Shown here: positions 27,848-36,588 of the stretch, one piece after another
Layout: the number at the start of each line of letters is the position of its first letter
How positions within the stretch are numbered: the stretch's first letter is position 1
Assembly (NCBI GenBank): GCA_951828235.1
Contig: OX639965.1
Span: 1,980,212-2,044,211 of the forward strand
Direction of reading: 5' to 3'
DNA length: 64,000 bases
Origin: an uncultured Gammaproteobacteria bacterium
GTDB taxonomy: Bacteria; Pseudomonadota; Gammaproteobacteria; Steroidobacterales; Foliamicaceae
Made by a program: the position numbers and the translations under genes
The notes under the pieces: model-generated
The model's database searches: none
What the model was told of the DNA's origin: nothing
Seen by the model: only the letters and a program-made list of their open reading frames with translations

Positions 27848-29062
27848 ATGGTGCGCGCGCAAAAGGTTGTGCTCGCCTACTCCGGGGGGCTCGATACGTC
27901 GGTAATCTGCCGGTGGCTGCAGGAGAACTACCGAGCGGAGGTGGTGACCTTCACGGCCGACATCGGCCAGGGCGAGGAGGTGGAGCCGGCGCGCGCCAAG
28001 GCCAGGGCGATGGGCGTTGAGGAAATTCACATCGAAGACCTCAAGGAAACCTTCGCCCGCGACTACGTCTTTCCCATGTTCCGCGCAAATGCGCTGTATG
28101 AAGGGGAATACCTGCTGGGCACAAGCATTGCACGGCCGCTAATCGCACGGCGACTGGTGGAGATCGCGGACGAGACAGGCGCCGACGCCATCGCGCACGG
28201 CGCTACGGGCAAGGGCAACGACCAGGTGCGCTTCGAACTGGGCGCCTACGCGCTGAATCCCGATATCCGGGTGATCGCGCCCTGGCGGGAGTGGGACCTG
28301 AGCTCCCGTGAGAAGCTGCTTGCCTATTGCCGGGAACACGAAATACCCGTTGATTTCGAGCAGGAGGACCAATCGCCGTATTCCATGGACGCCAACCTGC
28401 TGCACATCTCCTACGAAGGCGGCGACCTGGAGGATCCCTGGAACGCGCCGGATGAAAGCATATGGCGCTGGACCATGGCTCCGGAAGAGGCTCCCGATGA
28501 ACCCGGAATCGCCGAGATTGGTTTTGCCGGCGGCGATCCGGTGGCGCTGGATGGCGAAGCAATGAGCCCCGCATCGCTGCTGGCGCGCCTGAACGAGCTG
28601 GGCGGTGCGCATGGAGTAGGCCGCCAGGACCTGGTGGAGAACCGCTACGTGGGCATGAAGTCGCGCGGCTGCTACGAGACGCCCGGCGGCACGATCCTGC
28701 TGAAAGCGCACCGGGCGATCGAATCGCTGACGCTGGACCGCGAGGTGGCGTACCTCAAGGACGAGTTGATGCCGCGCTACGCCAAACTCATCTACAACGG
28801 TTACTGGTGGTCCCCGGAACGCAAGGCGCTGCAGGCCCTGATCGACGAGTCGCAACAGCCGGTCAATGGCGCCGTGCGCCTGAAGCTGTACAAGGGGTCC
28901 GTAACCGTGCTCGGCCGACGCTCGCCGGACAGCCTCTTCGACGAGAGCATGGCGACCTTTGAAGACGACCGCGGCGCCTACAACCAGAACGATGCTACCG
29001 GCTTCATCCGCCTGAACGCCCTGCGCCTGCGACTCGCCGCAAAGCTGGGCCGCAAGCTGTAG
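27848..29062 (+). CDS. argG: Argininosuccinate synthase
   Basis: ArgG condenses citrulline and aspartate with ATP in arginine synthesis. The 404-residue sequence is full length with the PP-loop [18 protein letters not shown] (about 9-26), then [14 protein letters not shown] and the substrate-binding [21 protein letters not shown]. There are no other arg genes nearby. It begins 50 bp after the nitrilase-like gene on the same strand. Confidence 0.97.
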   Translation: MVRAQKVVLAYSGGLDTSVICRWLQENYRAEVVTFTADIGQGEEVEPARAKARAMGVEEIHIEDLKETFARDYVFPMFRANALYEGEYLLGTSIARPLIARRLVEIADETGADAIAHGATGKGNDQVRFELGAYALNPDIRVIAPWREWDLSSREKLLAYCREHEIPVDFEQEDQSPYSMDANLLHISYEGGDLEDPWNAPDESIWRWTMAPEEAPDEPGIAEIGFAGGDPVALDGEAMSPASLLARLNELGGAHGVGRQDLVENRYVGMKSRGCYETPGGTILLKAHRAIESLTLDREVAYLKDELMPRYAKLIYNGYWWSPERKALQALIDESQQPVNGAVRLKLYKGSVTVLGRRSPDSLFDESMATFEDDRGAYNQNDATGFIRLNALRLRLAAKLGRKL

Positions 29063-29149
29063 CCGCCACGGCTGCTCCATGTCCTGCACTGCATAGCCAC
29101 GGCCGCGGCAAGCTTCTATGATGGCCGCTCTGGGAGCGGGAGGAAAGAC

Positions 29150-30457
29150 ATGACAGCCACGGACCTGGGCGCCGGCGCGCGCATAGGAAATATTCAGCTT
29201 GCGGCGGGCGTACGGGTCTCGCACTTCTGGACTTACATGTACGCATCCCTGATCTGCATCGGGATGATGACGAACATGAACTTCTCGCAGCCGTACATCC
29301 TTGCGGAGCACCTGGGCATCACCGACCCGGGCGTGGCCGGAGCGATCACGGGAAGGCTCACCGGAATTACCGAGATCATTGCCCTGGTCCTGATCTGGCC
29401 CTTCGGCATGATCGCCGACCGAATCGGCCGCCGTCCCGTCCTCATGCTGGGCATCGGGCTGATCGGACTCAGCTATTCCTTGTATCCCTGGGCCACGGAA
29501 GTAGCCCACCTGGTGTATTACCGGATCATTTTCGGCGTGGGAGTCGCTGCGACCGCGTCGATGACCGCCACGATCCAGAACGACTATCCCCTTGAATCCT
29601 CGCGCGGGCGACTGGTCGGCTTCAGCTCGGCTTTCAACGCCCTGGGCATCGTCTTTGCAACCCGGCTGGTTTCCGCGCTGCCCAAGTGGCTGCAGGAAGC
29701 CGGCCTGGATCCCGTTGCCGCCGGCCGCTACGCATACGGCGCCGCGGCCGTCGTGTGTTTCACCTCGGTCCTTATTTTCCGCTTCGGGCTGAAGGGCGGC
29801 GTGCCGGAGTCCTCGCACAAGCGTCCCCCGTGGGCCGAACTCGTCAAGGCGGGGTTCAGGCAGGCGAAGAATCCGCGCATCCTGCTCGCCTACGTAAGCG
29901 CAATGACGTCGCGCGGCGACATGGTCGTGGCCGGGTTGTTCGTATCGCTCTGGGCGACGATGGCGGTCAAGGCGGCCGGTGGGGAAGCGGCGGTTGCCCA
30001 ATACCAGGTTTTTCTTCCCTTCGCCGTCATGCAGGTCTTCGCCGTTCTCTGGTCGTTCATCTTCGGATCGATTCTCGATCGTATCAACCGGGTTGCAGGC
30101 ATGGTGCTGTCGCTGGTTCTTTCGGTTGTCGCCTACGGCGCCCTGTACTTCATCGAATCACCCCTCGACCTTCGCATGCTGCCGCTGTTCGCGCTCCTGG
30201 GCGCGGCCATGGCGGGCGCCATCATGAGCGGCATGGCCCTGGTGGGTCAGGAAGCGCCACCCCGCGAGCGTGGCGCCGTAATCGGCCTGATGAGCATGTT
30301 CGGCTCCATAGGAATAATCCTGGCGGCCGGCATCGGCGGGGTGTTGTTCAGCGCCGCCACGCCCTGGGCGCCGTTTCTGTTGATGGCTGGCGCGCAGGCG
30401 GTGCTCACTGTCTGGGCATTGCTGGTCTGGCTGCTTGCGCCGGGCGGCTCCAGGTAA
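29150..30457 (+). CDS. Major facilitator superfamily transporter
   Basis: An inner-membrane permease of 435 residues with about 12 predicted spans. The MFS loop motif between spans 2 and 3 reads GMIADRIGRRPVLMLGIG (about 83-100). RGRLVGFSSAFNALGI follows span 5. No close substrate family can be named. It follows argG by 87 bp with GGGAGGAAAG before the ATG and stops 29 bp before the convergent LacI-type regulator gene. It could be part of that regulator's island, but no operator-like palindrome was seen in front of it. Confidence 0.88.
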   Translation: MTATDLGAGARIGNIQLAAGVRVSHFWTYMYASLICIGMMTNMNFSQPYILAEHLGITDPGVAGAITGRLTGITEIIALVLIWPFGMIADRIGRRPVLMLGIGLIGLSYSLYPWATEVAHLVYYRIIFGVGVAATASMTATIQNDYPLESSRGRLVGFSSAFNALGIVFATRLVSALPKWLQEAGLDPVAAGRYAYGAAAVVCFTSVLIFRFGLKGGVPESSHKRPPWAELVKAGFRQAKNPRILLAYVSAMTSRGDMVVAGLFVSLWATMAVKAAGGEAAVAQYQVFLPFAVMQVFAVLWSFIFGSILDRINRVAGMVLSLVLSVVAYGALYFIESPLDLRMLPLFALLGAAMAGAIMSGMALVGQEAPPRERGAVIGLMSMFGSIGIILAAGIGGVLFSAATPWAPFLLMAGAQAVLTVWALLVWLLAPGGSR

Positions 30458-30486
30458 GCCTGGGCGACAAGTGAATCCTGATTGGG

Positions 30487-31539
30487 CTATGTGCCTCCAT
30501 CTTCAGTCAATCTGGCTGATCGGCCGCGCACGGGCGTACCTTGGAAGATGCGCTGCTCGTGACCGATTTCGGGGTTTTCGATGCGCTGAAGCAGCATGTC
30601 CACGGTTGCGTGGGTCATTCTTGCGACAGGTTGCCTGACCGTGGTGAGCTGGTAGGCGGCGTATTCAGCCGCGCCTATGCCGTCAAATCCAACCACCGAA
30701 ACGGCTTCAGGCACCTGGGCTCCAAGTACTTCGCGGGCAGCGTCTATGCAGCCGATAGCCATGGCGTCATTGGCGGCAATTACCGCGTCGGGCAGTGCGC
30801 CGAGAAGCTCCTGTATCTCCAAGGCGCCTCTAAAACCCGATTCATGGCTATAGTCGCCCGCAACAACGGTCACCTCGTTTACGCCGAACTCGGAGAGTCG
30901 CCGTAATGCGCCTGAGGTGCGTTGCGTACTGACCGTCGAATCTTCCGGTCCGGAGATAATCGCGAAACGCTGGTGGCCAGCTTCAATCAATCGGGACACA
31001 AGCCAGGCTTCACCCTCCTCCTGATCGCAACACACGGCCGCGGCTTGTGCATCTTTCGCCTGACGGTTGTATAGCACTACGGGTATTCCCGCCGCGTCCA
31101 GCATGTCAAGCTGGGCGCTATCCAATATGGCTGCTGTAACGATGCCGTCCACTTGGTATTGGAGGGTATGCTCAAGCACGACGTCAATCTCGCTCTCGTG
31201 TTCCAGTGTGAAAAGTAGCACTCGAATGCCGCGGTCCGAGAAAGATTGGGTGAGTTGCACAAGGAGTTCGGGGTAGTAAAGATTCGTCATGCGGGAGATT
31301 ACGACTCCAATCATGTTCGAGCGTTTCGTAATGAGGCCGCGCGCGATTGCATTTGGCCGATAGCCGATTTCGTTCGCTGCCGCAAGAACCCGTTCCCGCA
31401 TCTTCTGCGATGCGCTGGCGCCGGTCTTGAAGACGCGCGAAACCGCAGACTGCGACACTCCCGCGAGCCGCGCCACATCGTATGAAGTAGCGCGCCTTGT
31501 GTCGCGTTTGCCAACTTGTTGCCTATTGTCGCGAGTCAC
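30487..31539 (-). CDS. LacI-family transcriptional regulator
   Basis: The 350-residue protein has an N-terminal LacI HTH (TSYDVARLAGVSQSAVSRVF, about 18-37) and hinge helix (IGYRPNAIARGLITKRSN). The periplasmic-binding-protein-like effector domain includes VVISRMTNLYYPELL and VIAANDAMAIGCIDAAREVLG. Such proteins repress catabolic genes until a small ligand binds. It is divergent from a secreted serine hydrolase gene. The intergenic palindrome at 31601-31616 has the CG-centred form of LacI-family operators, and related half sites occur before the TonB receptor at 34330. Confidence 0.93.
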   Translation of the reverse strand: MTRDNRQQVGKRDTRRATSYDVARLAGVSQSAVSRVFKTGASASQKMRERVLAAANEIGYRPNAIARGLITKRSNMIGVVISRMTNLYYPELLVQLTQSFSDRGIRVLLFTLEHESEIDVVLEHTLQYQVDGIVTAAILDSAQLDMLDAAGIPVVLYNRQAKDAQAAAVCCDQEEGEAWLVSRLIEAGHQRFAIISGPEDSTVSTQRTSGALRRLSEFGVNEVTVVAGDYSHESGFRGALEIQELLGALPDAVIAANDAMAIGCIDAAREVLGAQVPEAVSVVGFDGIGAAEYAAYQLTTVRQPVARMTHATVDMLLQRIENPEIGHEQRIFQGTPVRGRSARLTEDGGT

Positions 31540-31600
31540 GACACTGTCCCTCGAATTTTCGTACGATGGGCCGTACTCCGGTACCTTATGCTAGTTAGAC

Positions 31601-31616
31601 TTGCATTCGTTTGCAA
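31601..31616. promoter_or_regulatory. Candidate LacI-family operator, divergent lacI/serine hydrolase region
   Basis: TTGCATTCGTTTGCAA is a 16-bp imperfect palindrome of the form TTGCA-NN-CG-NN-TGCAA, the centred-CG pattern of LacI/GalR-family operators. It sits between the divergent regulator and hydrolase genes. The half TGCATTCG recurs in two larger sites at 34094-34106 and 34231-34243. Confidence 0.55.
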
Positions 31617-31639
31617 CGAGTTTGGGAGTCGTGTTTTTC

Positions 31640-32944
31640 GTGCAGAGAATTGCTCTTGCCTTCTGTCTGAGCTTCGCAGTCATCGTAAATCCTGGCTTTG
31701 CAGGCGAGCCGGATGTGCCGGTCACGCTCTTCTGGACGTCGCCCCTGGCGACGGAACTGGGCTTCAATGAAAAGGAACTCACCACCCTGCGCGACGCCTA
31801 TGTTCAGGATGTTCGCAACGGAAAATTGCCTGGCGCCAATCTGATGATCTCGCGGGAGGGACGGGTAGTGCTAAGGGGTTCGATCGGTTTCGCCGACCGA
31901 GAGAGCCAAACGGCGCTTTCGTTCAGCCATCTTTTCCGCTTGTACTCCATGACCAAGCCGGTTGCTTCCGTGCTGGCGCTGCAGCAAATCGAATCGGGGC
32001 TCTATCAACTGGACACGCCGGTTGCCGATTTCCTGCCGGAGTATTCCGAGCCGATGGTCTTCGATAAGCAAGGACGCGTGCGTGCGAGCCGCGCCCGCAT
32101 GACGATTCGGCACCTGCTGACGCATACGGCCGGGTTCAGCGCAGTATGGAACGAGGATGCCGTGGCAAAACTGTACCGCGAGCGCGGTGTCGTCGAGCAC
32201 TTCCCGAACGAGTACGGAAACGTGCCGGCCTCCCTGACGGATTTCTACCTGCGCATAAGTTCACTGCCGTTGCTTCACGATCCCGGTACCCGCAGAACCT
32301 ACGGCGTATCGAATGACGTGCAGGGCGTGCTGGTGGAACGCGCGGCCGGCGTCGATCTGGCGTCGATACTCAGATCCGGTTTGCTCGAACCCCTGGGTAT
32401 GGACGACACGTTCTTCTGCGTTTCCGGGCACGATCTCAAACGATTCGCCTCACTATATGAGCACGGCGACGGAGGAGAATTGAATCGGGTTGAAGAGGGC
32501 CGCAACACGGCCTACGAGTGTCCCGTGGCGTTCGCGTCCCTGAGCGGTGGGCTTGTTGGCGTCATTTCCGATTATTGGCGATTCGCGGAGGCCCTGCGCC
32601 TGGGTGGCGTACTGGACGAAGCGCGCATCCTGTCGCGTGAAAGCGTCGAACTGTTGTTTAGGCCGCAGCCTGATGTGGACGAGGGAGACGCGTGGATTCC
32701 CGGTGCGGAATGGGGGCTGGGCCTTGCCATAGTCGCGGATCCATCGAAGTCGGAGCGGAGGGAAGTCAAGGACAATGTGTACTGGAGCGGGGCTGCCAAC
32801 ACTTCATTCTGGATTGACCCTTCAAACAAACTTGTAGCGCTGATATTCACTCAGGTGCGAGGAAGCCATCCCGACTTTTCCATACAAACGGATTTTCGCA
32901 ATCGTGTCTACTCGGCGTACAGTGGCACAAACAGGCGTCGATAG
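31640..32944 (+). CDS. Secreted beta-lactamase-fold serine hydrolase
   Basis: A class C beta-lactamase/DD-peptidase-fold esterase-like protein of about 434 residues. SxxK is in YSMTKPVAS; the YxN-like position is YGVSNDVQG. A Gly-containing segment near the end (YWSGAANTSFWIDP) takes the place of KTG. A Sec signal (RIALAFCLSFAVIVNPGFAG) predicts periplasmic or outer-membrane location. The open frame reaches a TTG at 31601, but that codon lies in the operator-like palindrome. GTG 31640 (or 31631) follows GGGAG and directly starts the signal peptide. Substrate unknown; such enzymes often cleave esters, which fits a catabolic island. Confidence 0.85.
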   Translation: MQRIALAFCLSFAVIVNPGFAGEPDVPVTLFWTSPLATELGFNEKELTTLRDAYVQDVRNGKLPGANLMISREGRVVLRGSIGFADRESQTALSFSHLFRLYSMTKPVASVLALQQIESGLYQLDTPVADFLPEYSEPMVFDKQGRVRASRARMTIRHLLTHTAGFSAVWNEDAVAKLYRERGVVEHFPNEYGNVPASLTDFYLRISSLPLLHDPGTRRTYGVSNDVQGVLVERAAGVDLASILRSGLLEPLGMDDTFFCVSGHDLKRFASLYEHGDGGELNRVEEGRNTAYECPVAFASLSGGLVGVISDYWRFAEALRLGGVLDEARILSRESVELLFRPQPDVDEGDAWIPGAEWGLGLAIVADPSKSERREVKDNVYWSGAANTSFWIDPSNKLVALIFTQVRGSHPDFSIQTDFRNRVYSAYSGTNRRR

Positions 32945-32983
32945 CGGCTTCAGGCGACTTCCGGTCAACTCTTCCTGCAGGCG

Positions 32984-34000
32984 TCAAAGTCTGCTGTTCG
33001 GCCTGCCCCGTATGTGTGCCACACGTTCCAGCACGTCCGTGCCAAGCTGCAATAGGGCGTCAATTATGTCAAGTGGAATCCAGTTTTCGGCGATCAGTCC
33101 ATTCTCGATGCGATAGAAGTCCATGACGCGCATGGTGACATTCTTGCCCGTTGCGGCGAGCCCCAGCCAGCCGGGTCCGGTGTGGGTCGCTTGGACGCTC
33201 GGCCAGCCACCGGTGACCGCATAGTTCCCGCAGCCCATGTGGATGTAATGACCCGCGCCGCTGCGGTCGGGAAACGCTCTCAGGAAAGGCGCCTGGTGAT
33301 GCGCCCTGTAGCCTCCCATGCCCCTGGCCGTGCCTATGCCGGCCGGGCCGTACCAGAGAAAGTTCCTGGTCCAGTACTTGTGTTGCTGCATGCTGTCCAA
33401 GTCCTTCTGGTCAAACCGGAACAGACCCTGATGCATCGCATGCACCAGTGCAATGCTGCTCGCGCTCAGTTCCGCATCCTCTCCGCCAAAACGCACCCCG
33501 TCGGCCGTTGCGGGCGCGGGCCATGCGAGCTCCGCTCCCAGGCTGGGCGCGATCGGCCAGATGCCGGCCTGGCGCAGGAGATCCAGGAGGTCCCATAGAG
33601 CATAGGTGTGGCTGATCCTGCCGTCGACCAGTTCGTGCACTTCCCCGTATCGCAAGTGCGCCACGCCGTGCGTCGCGGGCACGCCCAGCCAGTCAGCCGT
33701 GAAGTTGGACTGATAGATGCCCACCGCCGCAGCGTACTCTGTGGAGCCCGATGTGCCCACGAGAAAGATCGAGTCGCGCCGTTCCATGTCCGGAAAGGAA
33801 CGGCGCAGTCGTTGCCAGATCTCCTTGATCGAATCGGTTCCCTGCTGCTCATTGATCGGATGGGACCCGAACCAGCGGGCATCGGGATGGTAGATGCGCT
33901 CTATGGTTGCATCGAGCGCATTCCCGTCGGCAGCGGAGAGCGCCTTTAGGGCCTCCTGGATTCCGGCCTTGTTGCCGGAATGCAAGGAAAATTCATGCAT
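32984..34000 (-). CDS. Tandem SnoaL/NTF2-like domain protein
   Basis: The 338-residue protein appears to hold two SnoaL-like (NTF2-fold) domains, about residues 20-150 and 185-325. Support: the repeated pattern of a helix, then H/Y-P-D-A-R-W, W-x-x-L-R-x-x-F-P-D, and closing strands such as RVMDFYRIENGLIAENWIPLDIIDALLQLG. The family includes polyketide cyclases, limonene epoxide hydrolase relatives and dehydratases, so a small-molecule isomerase or hydrolase is plausible. ATG 34000 has GAGGAAAG upstream; an earlier frame extension runs through the operator region and was rejected. It is divergent from the TonB receptor gene. Confidence 0.8.
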   Translation of the reverse strand: MHEFSLHSGNKAGIQEALKALSAADGNALDATIERIYHPDARWFGSHPINEQQGTDSIKEIWQRLRRSFPDMERRDSIFLVGTSGSTEYAAAVGIYQSNFTADWLGVPATHGVAHLRYGEVHELVDGRISHTYALWDLLDLLRQAGIWPIAPSLGAELAWPAPATADGVRFGGEDAELSASSIALVHAMHQGLFRFDQKDLDSMQQHKYWTRNFLWYGPAGIGTARGMGGYRAHHQAPFLRAFPDRSGAGHYIHMGCGNYAVTGGWPSVQATHTGPGWLGLAATGKNVTMRVMDFYRIENGLIAENWIPLDIIDALLQLGTDVLERVAHIRGRPNSRL

Positions 34001-34329
34001 AAATTCTTTCCTCAGGTAGGATCCGAACTGCCCAGCGCACGACCGGCACTGCGGCATGCCTGAGATTTGCGGCGGGCAAATGAGCGCAAAATCTACTTCG
34101 AATGCAGTCCTGAGGCAATACTCATCGGGCCCAGAGCGCCTTTTCGTTCGATTTTCCGGTCGGAGTTCTGGATCCAAAAGTGCCGAACTCGTTTGTAATC
34201 GGAAGAAAATCACACGGCTTGACTGCAAATTGCATTCGAAGTAAATTGTTTCTCGTTCGGGGGGCAGTAGCAGCGTAGCGTCCGCTCAGCGCCTTGCTTG
34301 ATCCAGGCCCAAGAATGGGAGGAACAGAG
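34001..34329. promoter_or_regulatory. Divergent control region with paired inverted operator-like sites
   Basis: The 329-bp gap between the SnoaL-like gene and the TonB receptor gene is unusually AT-rich for this window. It holds the 13-mer TACTTCGAATGCA (34094-34106) and its exact reverse complement TGCATTCGAAGTA (34231-34243), with matching flanks extending to 16-17 of 18 bases. The centres are about 138 bp apart. The TGCATTCG half is shared with the palindrome at 31601-31616. Two separated sites would allow looping by a LacI-type dimer of dimers (inference). GGGAGGAACAGAG precedes the receptor ATG. Confidence 0.55.
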
Positions 34330-36588
34330 ATGAAGAACCCAACCAGGCAATTGCGCAACCTCGTATGTGCTGTCGTAGCCCTTGTCCTCGGTCAGTCGCT
34401 CTGGGCCCAGGAACTGGCGATTGAGGAAATCGTGGTTACGGCTTCCAAGCGGTCGGAAAGCATCCAGGATGTTTCCACCTCCGTTACGGCGTTCAGCGAA
34501 GAGGACCTGCAGCTAGGCGGCATAGAGGACGTTTCCCGCCTGGAACACATGGTCCCGGGCATGAGATTCGGTCAATCAGGCCACGAAGTGCGGCTGGCGG
34601 TGCGGGGCACCCGCACCAACAACGTAGGCACCGAAGCGGAGCAGGTGGTGGGGATATTCGAGGACGGCGTATACGTGCCGACAACCACCCAGGCCCTGGG
34701 AGCCTACGTGGATGTCCAGCGTATAGAGGTATTGCGAGGGCCGCAGGGCACGCTTTACGGACGCAACACCTTTGGCGGCACCATCAACATTATTACCAAC
34801 GAGCCGTCTCTTGAGGGACTCGAATACAGCGTCAGCGGACTTTACGGCGCCTTTAACCGGTACCGCGTGGAGGGAATGCTGAATCTGCCTCTCGGCGATA
34901 CTCTGGCGCTTAGGGTGGCGGCGCTTTCCGACACGCACGACGGGTACATCGAGAATACGAACGCGCCCGGCACTGCAGATGACCTGAACGACAAGGACAT
35001 GCAGTTTTTCCGCGCCACGCTCAAGTGGCAGCCTACCGATTCATTCGACGTCTCCGTTCGAGTCGGCTCCTCGACTGTCGACAGCAATGGTTCGGCCATT
35101 TGGGGCTATCAGCAGATCGGCGGCTACGTTGGCGGCGTTTACAGGCAGGGGCATCAGTTTGCTCCCGCGGACGCAAGTGACAATTTCGACCAGGGGCCAT
35201 GGAAGGTGAGCCGTAACCTGGCCTCGCTGGCGAATATCGATTCGACCTCGACCACACTGTCTCTCAATTGGGACCTCAACCTGGCGACACTCAAGGTGAT
35301 CTACAACTTCACCGATTTCGAGGGACAGCAACAGTACGATTCAGACTACAGCGATGGTGGCGATCCCCTCAACAACGGATTCACCGGGTGGGATTCGGAG
35401 CAGGAAACCTGGTCAACCGAGGTGCAACTCGTTTCGAATACCGAGGGTTCGCTGGAATGGATGCTGGGTTACTACTACTATGAACAAACGGCCAACTGGA
35501 ACTGGAACGCCCTCGAGAACGGCCAGTGGGCAGAGCCCTATTGGGACCGGCAGGGGGACTATGTTTCCGACTCCGATGGCTATTTCGCGAACGCCACGTA
35601 TAGCCTGACAGATGAATTCAGAGTCATCGGCGGTGTTCGATACGCGGAGGACACCAAGGGACAACGCGACCCGCTTGACTGGAACGTGTGGCCTCCTGTT
35701 CCCCGGCCCGGCGAAGGTGAGACCGGTGGATGGGACAAGACGCTATGGAAGGCTGGAATTGAGTATGACGTGAATCCGGATGTCATGGCCTACGGTGTGG
35801 CTTCCACGGGCTACCGGGCCGGCGGCATCAACTTTATTGCGGAAAGCGTGCCCCTTTCCTATGCGCCCGAAGAAGTCACGGCGATCGAAGCCGGCATTAA
35901 GACCACGCTACAGGACGGACGGCTGGTCATGAACGCTGCGGCTTTCATGAACCAATACCGCGATATGCACGCGCAGTCATTTATTTTCCTTGGCGGCGGT
36001 GCTGTTTCCGAGTTCACGGAAAACGGCGGCGAACTCGATGCCCAGGGCCTTGAGGTGGAGATCAAATGGCTGCCTGCGGAGAACTGGGACGTCAATGGGT
36101 GGGTTTCCTTCCTGGACGCCGAGTTTGGCGAATACAACGTATCCAGGCTGGCAGGCCTGGGTAATGCCGGCGGACGGCAGGATCTGGATGATCCGCAAAG
36201 GCCGCTGCTTTCTCTCGAAGGCTGGGCCCCGGCGCTTAGCCCCGAGTTTTCCGCCGGCGTACAGATCGGCTATGACATCGTGCTGGGCAACGGCAGTGTG
36301 CTTACACCCTTCCTGCAGACGACCTTTACAGGCAAGTACTACGCTCACGACGTGAATGTCGCGGGCGTCGACCAGGAAGCGCACACCAAGTCCGACCTGC
36401 GGCTCATATGGACATCCGCAAACAGCCGCATCCAGGCGCAGGCCTTCGTGCTCAATGTGGAGGACGAGGCGGTATTGAACCGTGTCGTCGTGTTCAATCC
36501 GGGTGGAACCCGGGACCTGGCTTCATTGCAGGCGCACTGGAACAATCCGCGTACATGGGGCGTAAGCGTTAGCTATAGCTTCCATTAG
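34330..36588 (+). CDS. TonB-dependent outer-membrane receptor
   Basis: A 752-residue active transporter of the outer membrane. A signal peptide ends near SLWAQ. The TonB box region EEIVVTASKRSESIQDV is followed by the plug domain (VRGTRTNN, VDVQRIEVLRGPQGTLYGRNTFGGTINI) and a 22-strand barrel closing SVSYSFH. The plug pattern is of the CirA/FecA-like group common in catabolic loci of marine and freshwater heterotrophs rather than of characterised siderophore receptors. Start ATG 34330 after GGGAGGAACAGAG. Its stop overlaps the presumed start of a sodium:solute symporter, suggesting that outer and inner membrane uptake are coupled. Confidence 0.92.
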   Translation: MKNPTRQLRNLVCAVVALVLGQSLWAQELAIEEIVVTASKRSESIQDVSTSVTAFSEEDLQLGGIEDVSRLEHMVPGMRFGQSGHEVRLAVRGTRTNNVGTEAEQVVGIFEDGVYVPTTTQALGAYVDVQRIEVLRGPQGTLYGRNTFGGTINIITNEPSLEGLEYSVSGLYGAFNRYRVEGMLNLPLGDTLALRVAALSDTHDGYIENTNAPGTADDLNDKDMQFFRATLKWQPTDSFDVSVRVGSSTVDSNGSAIWGYQQIGGYVGGVYRQGHQFAPADASDNFDQGPWKVSRNLASLANIDSTSTTLSLNWDLNLATLKVIYNFTDFEGQQQYDSDYSDGGDPLNNGFTGWDSEQETWSTEVQLVSNTEGSLEWMLGYYYYEQTANWNWNALENGQWAEPYWDRQGDYVSDSDGYFANATYSLTDEFRVIGGVRYAEDTKGQRDPLDWNVWPPVPRPGEGETGGWDKTLWKAGIEYDVNPDVMAYGVASTGYRAGGINFIAESVPLSYAPEEVTAIEAGIKTTLQDGRLVMNAAAFMNQYRDMHAQSFIFLGGGAVSEFTENGGELDAQGLEVEIKWLPAENWDVNGWVSFLDAEFGEYNVSRLAGLGNAGGRQDLDDPQRPLLSLEGWAPALSPEFSAGVQIGYDIVLGNGSVLTPFLQTTFTGKYYAHDVNVAGVDQEAHTKSDLRLIWTSANSRIQAQAFVLNVEDEAVLNRVVVFNPGGTRDLASLQAHWNNPRTWGVSVSYSFH

